A stretch of 64,000 nucleotides of DNA from NCBI RefSeq assembly GCF_004345855.1, contig NZ_SLXN01000010.1, positions 1-64,000 of the forward strand, in the 5' to 3' direction. The notes beneath the pieces were generated by a model. That model was given only the letters and a program-made list of their open reading frames with translations, ran no database searches and was not told the DNA's origin. The DNA is from Sphingomonas sp. BK235 (lineage in GTDB: Bacteria > Pseudomonadota > Alphaproteobacteria > Sphingomonadales > Sphingomonadaceae). Shown here piece by piece: positions 32,743 to 38,661 of the stretch. How positions within the stretch are numbered: the stretch's first letter is position 1; every line of letters begins with the position of its first letter. The translations under genes and the position numbers were made by a program.

Positions 32743-33557
32743 CGGCCACCCCTGTGCGCCCAGGGGAAGGCGCGGCGGCTCACCAGCAGCAGCAGCGCGT
32801 CCGCGGCGATCGCGAGCAGCGAGATCCAGGCGACATAGGGGAGGATGATGTCCATCGCGAAGTAGCGCCGGACCAGGAAGATGCGGTAGCCGAGCCCGAC
32901 ATCGGCGGCGACCGCCTCGGCCGCGATCAGGAATACCCAGGCGGGCCCGAGCGACAGCCGCAGCGCCTCGATCAGCCGCGGCATCAGCTGCGGCAGCGCC
33001 ACGCGCAGCGCGAGCTGCCAGCTGTTGGCACCGAGCGTCTGCGCCTTGGCGATCTGCTCGGCCGGCAGCCCGGTGACGAAGCCGGTGAGGTCGCGCGTCA
33101 TGAAGGGCGCGACGCCGATCGCGATCAGCGCGATCTTGGACGCCTCATCGAGCCCGAGCACGATGAACAGGATCGGCAGCACCGCCACCGGCGGGATCAC
33201 CGCGATGATCGCGATCACCGGGCCGAGCAGCGCGCGGGCGAGCGGCACGACGCCGAGCAGCAGCCCCAGCACCAGCGCGCTGCCCGTGGCGATGGCGAGA
33301 CCGAGGCCGAGCCGATACAGGCTCGCCAGCGTGTCGGCGACGATGACGATGCGGTCGCTGGCGGGATCGCGGTCGGTGCTGAAGCCGTGGATCGCCTCCG
33401 CCATCGCGGAGAAGGTGGGCAGCAGCTTGTCCGCCGGGTTGGCGGCGTGGCGGGCCTGCGAGGCGACGAGGTAGACGAGCAGCAGCGCCACGATCGGCAC
33501 CGCGCCGAGCAGCAGCCGCGCGCCGCGTCGCGGGCGCAGGTCGACCAGACGTGTCAC
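32739..33557 (-). CDS. ABC transporter permease, NitT/TauT type
   Basis: The 272-residue protein has six probable membrane helices and the EAA-type loop of binding-protein-dependent permeases (EQIAKAQTLGANSWQLALRVALPQLMPRLIEALR, about residues 165-198). A short cytoplasmic Arg-rich N-terminus precedes the first helix. It forms the membrane channel of the transporter encoded with the flanking ATPase and lipoprotein. The start is a GTG at 33557. Confidence 0.92.
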   Translation of the reverse strand: MTRLVDLRPRRGARLLLGAVPIVALLLVYLVASQARHAANPADKLLPTFSAMAEAIHGFSTDRDPASDRIVIVADTLASLYRLGLGLAIATGSALVLGLLLGVVPLARALLGPVIAIIAVIPPVAVLPILFIVLGLDEASKIALIAIGVAPFMTRDLTGFVTGLPAEQIAKAQTLGANSWQLALRVALPQLMPRLIEALRLSLGPAWVFLIAAEAVAADVGLGYRIFLVRRYFAMDIILPYVAWISLLAIAADALLLLVSRRAFPWAHRGGR

Positions 33558-33729
33558 GCGCGACCCGCCATGGGCGCGGTGGTCCGCCGCCCGTTGCCTG
33601 ATCCGTCGCTAAGGTCGCGTCGCTCGCCCATCTCGTTCCCGTCGTCACCCACGTCGATCGCGGGCATGGTTCCTCGATCGCCGCGACCCTTCGGTCCGGC
33701 GTCCGTCGCTCGGTCGTCCGGCTGCGCGG

Positions 33730-34827
33730 CTACAGCTTCCCGTCCGCCGCCATCTTCATGTAGCTGGGATCGAACCGCAGCTTCACGTTCTTCGGATCAC
33801 CCAGCGACTTGCCGCCGGCGAAGCTGATGCCGATCGCGTCCACGGACTTCGCGCTCGGACCGAACAATCCGTGCGCGAAGCTGAACTGGCGCACGCGGTC
33901 GGTCACGGTGACGAGGTCGGGGTCGGCGGCATAGGCCGCGGCGTCCTGCGCGCGCGCGTAGAGGTGCGTCGTCTTGAGCTGATCGTCGAAGCTCTGCGGC
34001 GTGGTCCCGGCGGCCTTGGCCATCGCGGCGCGCGCGGCGCGGCCCGCCGCGTCGTCGCGCGTCATGATCGCCATCGTCTCGTACCAGATGCCGGCCAGTG
34101 CCTTGCCCAGGTTCGGGTTGGCGCGCAGCGTCTCGGTGCTGACGTTGAGCGTGTCGAGGATCTCGTTCGGGATCTTCGAGCTGTCGAACACCTCGGTGGC
34201 GCCCTTGGCAGTGCGGATCGTGGCGAGCTGCGGGTTCCAGGTGGCGACCGCGTCGACGCTGGGTGAGGCGAAGGCGCCGACGATGTCGGCGTCGCCGGTG
34301 TTCACCGTCTTCACGTCCGACAGCTTCATCCCGCTCAACTCCAGCCCGCGCGCGAGCAGGAAGTGCGACACCGACAGTTCGACCAGCTTGACCGAGCGGC
34401 CCTTGATGTCGGCCATCGAGCGCGCGTTCTTCAGTACGACGCCGTCGTTGCCGTCCGAATAATCACCGATCAGCAGTACGGTGGTATCGCGGCCGCCGGC
34501 GGCGGGGATGGTCAGCGCGTCCATCGTGGTCGAGACCACGCCGTCGAGCTTGCCCGCGGCATATTGATTCACCGACTCGACATAGTCGTTGACCTGCACC
34601 AGGCGAATAGAAATGCCGTATTTGTCGGCCCATTTCTTCACGATGCCGGCCTGTTGCGCGTAGGGCCACGGCATCCAGCCAGTGTAGATCGACCAGCCGA
34701 CGGTGAAGTCCTTTTTCGCCACCCCCGCGGTCTCACCGCCCGACCCTGCCGGCCCGCTACCGCAGCCGGTCAGCGCGAGGGAGAGCGCGACCGCCGCTGC
34801 GCCGCTGAACCATCGTCGTGCTGCCAT
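33730..34827 (-). CDS. ABC transporter substrate-binding lipoprotein
   Basis: The 365-residue protein has a lipoprotein signal ending in LALTGCGSG (lipid-attachment Cys at about 22) and a NMT1/SsuA-like binding fold (FTVGWSIYTGWMPWPYAQQAGIVKKW...DGVVSTTMDAL...VDAVATWNP). It is the periplasmic receptor of the transporter. Similar lipoproteins are frequent in operons of carboxylase plus DUF1989 proteins, which suggests guanidine or a guanidine-like ligand. The 172 bases to the permease gene contain no recognisable gene. Confidence 0.92.
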   Translation of the reverse strand: MAARRWFSGAAAVALSLALTGCGSGPAGSGGETAGVAKKDFTVGWSIYTGWMPWPYAQQAGIVKKWADKYGISIRLVQVNDYVESVNQYAAGKLDGVVSTTMDALTIPAAGGRDTTVLLIGDYSDGNDGVVLKNARSMADIKGRSVKLVELSVSHFLLARGLELSGMKLSDVKTVNTGDADIVGAFASPSVDAVATWNPQLATIRTAKGATEVFDSSKIPNEILDTLNVSTETLRANPNLGKALAGIWYETMAIMTRDDAAGRAARAAMAKAAGTTPQSFDDQLKTTHLYARAQDAAAYAADPDLVTVTDRVRQFSFAHGLFGPSAKSVDAIGISFAGGKSLGDPKNVKLRFDPSYMKMAADGKL

Positions 34828-34943
34828 CCAGGAACCCCCATCATCGCCTCGCCGCTGTCGCCCGTCCGCCGATCCCGTAGAACAAGGGAGCGGCGGCGAT
34901 CCCGCGGCGGCATGGTCAGGTGCACGTTGCCGGCCGTCTGCTC

Positions 34944-34981
34944 ATTGATGAAGATCGAAAATGGTGATGAAAGCCATCAAT
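34944..34981. promoter_or_regulatory. inverted repeats upstream of the transporter operon, candidate LysR operator
   Basis: ATTGATG (34944-34950) and CATCAAT (34975-34981) are perfect inverted copies. A second pair, TGATG (34965-34969) and CATCA (34975-34979), is separated by AAAGC and has the interrupted-palindrome form of LysR-type sites. They lie 118-154 bases upstream of the binding-protein start and directly beside the stop of a LysR-type gene. No guanidine-I (ykkC) riboswitch consensus was recognised in the leader. Confidence 0.45.
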
Positions 34982-34986
34982 CTCAT

Positions 34987-35928
34987 CTATGACCTGTGTT
35001 GCGCGCGACGGCGCCGCAGCACCTCGTCGAGGAACAGCTGGGTCGGGGTGTCGCGCGTTCCCTCGGCGCGGGCGAGCAGGAAGATGTCGTAGAACGGCTC
35101 CATGTCGGGATGGAGCAGCGGCCAGAGCTGGCGCTGCTCGACTGCCTGCCGCGCCGCCATCACTGGCAGGAAGCCGATGCCCACGCCCAGCGTGATCAGG
35201 CGCTTGGCCTCGTTGATGTCCTCGGCGCGACCGGTCGCGCGCGCGCCGAGCCGGTAGCGGCGGCGCAGCCGCGTGACGGTGTCGAGCTCGTCCTCGCCCG
35301 TGAGCACGAAGCCCTCGTCCTTGAGCTCGCCGAGCCGCTCGACGCGGTGGCCGAACAGCGGATGGCTGCGCGCGCAATAGAGCTGCTGGCGCTCAACGAA
35401 GAGCGGCTCGTAGAGCAGGCCGCCGCGCACGTTGCTGTCATAGCCGACGCCGATCTCGGCCTCGCCCTGCTCGAGCGCGTCGAGCACCGCGCGCCACGGC
35501 GACACGCGCAGCTCGATGTGGATGTGCGGGTTGCGACGATGGAAGCTCGCGATCGACTCGTCGAACTCGGGCGAGGTGACCGCCGAGATCAACTGGATCC
35601 GCACCGCGCCCTCGACCCGCCGCGTCGCCTGCGCGACCTGGTGCGGCACCATGCGCGCGGTCTCCAGCATCTCCTCGCACAGGCCAAGCAGCGCGCTGCC
35701 CGCCGCGGTGGTCTTGATCCCCGTGGGCGAACGCTCGAGCAGCTGGACGCCGACCTGCTCCTCCAGTCGCTTCAGCGCCGCGCTGATGCTGGGCTGCTGC
35801 TTGTGCAGCTTGCGTGCCGCGGCACCGATGCCGCCGGCACGGACGATCTCGACGAAGGTGCGCAGCAGATTCCAATCGACACGGCTGGCGAAATGCTTGT
35901 CCAGCCCCGCTCCACGATCCACCAACAT
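34987..35928 (-). CDS. LysR-family transcriptional regulator
   Basis: The 313-residue protein has an N-terminal winged helix (WNLLRTFVEIVRAGGIGAAARKLHKQQPSISAALKRLEEQVGVQLLERS, residues about 19-67) and a LysR substrate-binding domain (about 95-300) with the usual VGYDSN..LLYEPLFVERQQLY and LGVGIGFLPV segments. It lies immediately upstream of, and in the same direction as, the transporter/carboxylase genes, and inverted repeats lie just after its stop. It is the best candidate for their regulator; the inducer is unknown. A GGGAGCAGG precedes the ATG. Confidence 0.93.
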   Translation of the reverse strand: MLVDRGAGLDKHFASRVDWNLLRTFVEIVRAGGIGAAARKLHKQQPSISAALKRLEEQVGVQLLERSPTGIKTTAAGSALLGLCEEMLETARMVPHQVAQATRRVEGAVRIQLISAVTSPEFDESIASFHRRNPHIHIELRVSPWRAVLDALEQGEAEIGVGYDSNVRGGLLYEPLFVERQQLYCARSHPLFGHRVERLGELKDEGFVLTGEDELDTVTRLRRRYRLGARATGRAEDINEAKRLITLGVGIGFLPVMAARQAVEQRQLWPLLHPDMEPFYDIFLLARAEGTRDTPTQLFLDEVLRRRRAQHRS

Positions 35929-36238
35929 CCTGCTCCCGTTCGTCCGCGGCTTTATCTTACGGGCGAGCGACTTAGGCGCAACGCGGTCGCGGCGAGCGAG
36001 GTCTGCGCCCGGCGCGCGCGAGCGACTGTCTTATCCGAGCGGAACCGTATGCCCGCGCACGCGGGGGGCGCAGAGCGGCAGGCGCTGACGTTGGTCGCCT
36101 CCGGCGCCGCGTTCGTGATACCTGTGCGACACCGGCCCGACCGTACGGATAACCATGGACCCGCGATGACGCGTTGGTTTTGTAGCGGTTCCGCCGTCGC
36201 TGGAGCAGGCGGCCAGTCCAATCGCGGTGGCGCAGACC
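35929..36238. other. 310-base intergenic stretch upstream of the LysR gene
   Basis: The stretch separates the LysR start from the stop of the membrane protein at 36239; both genes read leftward. It should contain the LysR promoter. Frames within it are short and unconvincing. No clear hairpin, operator or repeat was recognised. Confidence 0.4.
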
Positions 36239-36850
36239 CTAGAGCGCGGACAGCCGCGTCGTGAACAGCCGCCTGACGAGGCGCGCCTGTCCGATCCGGC
36301 CGACCAGGTAGAGCACCGAGAAGATGCCGGCGAAGATATAGGCCGCCGTCGGCCGGGGCTTGTCGTCGTCGTCCTTGCTCTTCGGATCCTTCTTCTTCGG
36401 TTTCTCGGGCGCGGGCGCGCCGAGGAAGGTGTCGATTGGGCTCATCGGCAGCGCCGCCTTCGCTTCTTCCCGCTTCTCCTTGGCCGCGATCTCGGCCGGG
36501 GTGGGCTTGTTATACTCGCCGACGATCACCGTGAGCCGCGCGACGGCGAGGAACAACAGCGGCGCGAGGAAGCAGAACAGCAGCGCCCGGCTGGTCAGAT
36601 GGTAGCGCAGCACCGACGCGTCGGCACCGCGCTCGACCCGCAGCTCGCCGCCGTCGAACACCGCCATGCGGTCCTGTGCGGCCTGGTCGCGCTTGCGGAA
36701 GCGGAGCCGGCTGCCGTCGTGCTGTCGCGTCGTGCCCGTCTCGCGGAACAGCGGGTCGAGGCGGGCGAAGACCTCGTCGCCTGTCTGCCCGGGGGGCAGC
36801 GCCAGGCTTCCCTTCACGTGCCAGATCCATTGTACCAGGCGGTGGTTCAT
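36239..36850 (-). CDS. hypothetical protein with two membrane segments, 203 aa
   Basis: Residues 1-85 are a soluble basic domain (HRLVQWIWHVKGSLALPPGQTGDEVFARLDPLF). One membrane helix follows (ALLFCFLAPLLFLAVARLTVIV, about 88-110), then a charged Lys/Asp/Pro-rich linker (KPKKKDPKSKDDDDKPRP) and a second hydrophobic stretch (AYIFAGIFSVLYLVGRIGQ). The family is not recognised. It starts 34 bases after the sterol-desaturase-family gene in the same direction and is probably its operon partner. Confidence 0.7.
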   Translation of the reverse strand: MNHRLVQWIWHVKGSLALPPGQTGDEVFARLDPLFRETGTTRQHDGSRLRFRKRDQAAQDRMAVFDGGELRVERGADASVLRYHLTSRALLFCFLAPLLFLAVARLTVIVGEYNKPTPAEIAAKEKREEAKAALPMSPIDTFLGAPAPEKPKKKDPKSKDDDDKPRPTAAYIFAGIFSVLYLVGRIGQARLVRRLFTTRLSAL

Positions 36851-36884
36851 CGCTGTTCCTCTTATCGCAATCGCGGTGGCGGCG

Positions 36885-37865
36885 TCATTCCGCCGGCATC
36901 ACCGAACGCCGCCCGAGCCGCTCCTTCAGCGTCCGCCAGCCCTCCGCGAACGGATAGACCATGGTCTCGCGGATCGACATCGGGCGACCACCCTCCATGC
37001 CGAGCAGCTCGGCCTCGCCGTCGACGCAGGTGCCGAACATCCGGTCGATGACCACCCAGGTGCTGGCATAGTTGCTGCGGCTCGCCTCGAAGTCGCGCGA
37101 GTGGTGGACGCTGTGATGCTCCGTGGTGTTGAAGAGGAAACGCCACCAGCGCGGCGAGTTGAAGCGCACGTTGATATGCTGGTACGTGCCGACCGCGAGA
37201 CCCAGGCTGCCGGCGAGCAGCGCGGCACGCGGGAGGAAGTCAAACAGGCCGCCGATCCCCAGGCCGATGAGAAAGAGCTCGACCGGGTTGCCGACCGAAC
37301 CTTTGTTGACGTTGAGCTGCGTGATATAGTGATGTGGCGCGTGCGTCACCCACAAAGGGTACCAATTGTGCATGCCGCGATGCATCCAATATTGACCGAA
37401 GTCAAAAACGAATGAGATGATAAAGGCCTGTAGCAGCAGGGGAAGGCCGATGAACCAAGCGAGCTTGTGCCAGTCGAACGAGGTCTGCACCGCCTCGATC
37501 ACCGCGTCGCTGCCGATAAAACCTTCGATCAGCCCCAGCACGGTGTAGCCGAGGCTGACGTAGAAGAGGTCGACGGACAGCTCCTTCCACGTCAGCCGCC
37601 AACTCTCGTGCCGCGGGGCGAGCCATTCGAGCCCAAGTAGCAGGATCTTGAACCCGATCCCGATAGCGACCGCGGTGGACGCCTTGGCGATCGAGTTAGG
37701 AGCGTAATACCAAAAGGCGATCAGCGCGAACAGCATCGTCGGCTGAAACCAGGTGAAGAAGGAGCGGCGAAGCGGCCCGCCCTCGACCTTGGGAATGTTC
37801 TCCCACCCCACCGTCACGGGCGACTGCGCACCGATCACCCTCTTGCCGACTCGAACCCCGTCCAT
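36885..37865 (-). CDS. sterol desaturase / fatty acid hydroxylase superfamily membrane enzyme (second copy)
   Basis: The 326-residue protein contains HRGMH, HAPHH and HHSVHH, the three metal-binding His clusters of the superfamily, among four to five membrane segments. It is clearly related to the protein at 20164-21063 (shared WRLTWRE/KEL..D.FYV, GQYWMHR.MHN, THAPHH..TQLN..KG.VGNP.ELFLI) but is longer at the N-terminus. The substrate is unknown. A perfect palindrome sits 57-74 bases upstream of its start, suggesting dedicated regulation. Confidence 0.9.
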   Translation of the reverse strand: MDGVRVGKRVIGAQSPVTVGWENIPKVEGGPLRRSFFTWFQPTMLFALIAFWYYAPNSIAKASTAVAIGIGFKILLLGLEWLAPRHESWRLTWKELSVDLFYVSLGYTVLGLIEGFIGSDAVIEAVQTSFDWHKLAWFIGLPLLLQAFIISFVFDFGQYWMHRGMHNWYPLWVTHAPHHYITQLNVNKGSVGNPVELFLIGLGIGGLFDFLPRAALLAGSLGLAVGTYQHINVRFNSPRWWRFLFNTTEHHSVHHSRDFEASRSNYASTWVVIDRMFGTCVDGEAELLGMEGGRPMSIRETMVYPFAEGWRTLKERLGRRSVMPAE

Positions 37866-37921
37866 CTCGCCCTCGCGACATCAAGCTCCTGCGATTGTGA
37901 GAGGAAAGCGCGGCGAACGTG

Positions 37922-37939
37922 ATACGTCATCGGACGTAT
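37922..37939. promoter_or_regulatory. palindrome upstream of the sterol-desaturase-family gene
   Basis: ATACGTC at 37922-37928 and GACGTAT at 37933-37939 are perfect inverted copies around ATCG, placed 57-74 bases before the ATG at 37865. The position and symmetry fit an operator for a dimeric repressor overlapping the promoter. No adjacent regulator gene is present. Confidence 0.45.
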
Positions 37940-38027
37940 AAGCGGTAAGAAGCCACTTACGACCATCTCGGAGAGCGGCTTTGTCAACGCTAGTGCCCCT
38001 GCGCAGGTGATCGAGGTAGGGAGGGGC

Positions 38028-38332
38028 AAGCCCCGGCCGCGCAGGCCCGCCAGTCCGTTCCGCTAATTCAACTCGTCGCCCGAGGTGATCCGGCTGGTGG
38101 TGCTGGTGTACGGGCGCTTTCCGCTGTCGCCGCGGAACGTGGAGGACCTGCTGTTCAGGCGACGAGAACGGGCGATGCTGCGGTTCCGGCAGATGCGAAC
38201 GCTACAGAAGTTCGCCTCGGTCCACGCCAACGTCCACAACCACTTCAACCCGAACGCCACCTCGTTGGTCGCCAGAGCTACAAGCAGCGCCGCTCGGCCG
38301 CGCTGGTCGAGTGGCAGGCGCTCGCCAGCTGA
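38028..38332 (+). pseudogene. IS6-family transposase, multiply broken remnant
   Basis: Codons from 38028 read KPRPRRPASPFR, stop, FNSSPEVIRLVVL, which matches the start of alphaproteobacterial IS6-family transposases (MPRPR.PASPFRYFNSSPEV). The initiator is AAG instead of ATG and the Tyr codon has become TAA (38064-38066). At about 38156 the N-terminal NVEDLLF is joined directly to the C-terminal RRRERAMLRFRQMRTLQKF, so the DDE catalytic core is deleted. Near 38250 one base is missing, shifting the last codons (SYKQRRSAALVEWQALAS) into another frame. Terminal repeats were not found. Confidence 0.85.
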
Positions 38333-38661
38333 TCCGTCGCCTACGGAGCCCGAAGTGCATCGTGTAGAGACGGGTTCGCGTTAGACTGACAGCACCTTCG
38401 AAGGGATTGAGCGTTGCTCTGGCGCCGACGAGATTCGGCTCGAGTCGAAACGGACGGTCATTCGGCAGCGGACAACATGTTGGCTTCGGACCGTCGCTGT
38501 TAGAGGAACGTGTTCGGTCTAGCGCTCCCGCTGTTTGCTGAAAACGTGTTGGATGTCGCGTAGTTGGAAATCTCCACGCTCGTCTTCAGCATCGGCTTCA
38601 ACGATGATGACGGCAGCTTTATGCTATTCCCGAAAGCGTTCGAGACTGGGTGGGGGTGCCG
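38333..38661. other. 329-base stretch without a firm gene
   Basis: The stretch lies between the transposase remnant and the large orphan gene. A frame near 38564-38660 begins with ordinary protein-like residues (MEISTLVFSIGFNDDDGSFMLF) but runs into the next gene in a different frame with no homology, so it may be a truncated relic. No promoter or repeat was recognised. Confidence 0.35.

Noticed and set aside
34828..34990. Possible guanidine-I (ykkC) riboswitch before the transporter operon
   Set aside because: I read the leader on the minus strand for the conserved CUAGGGUUCCG and GGCGGGA...CCCG elements and found only loose GC-rich similarity (TTCTACGGGATCGG). Not enough to call; a covariance-model search would decide.
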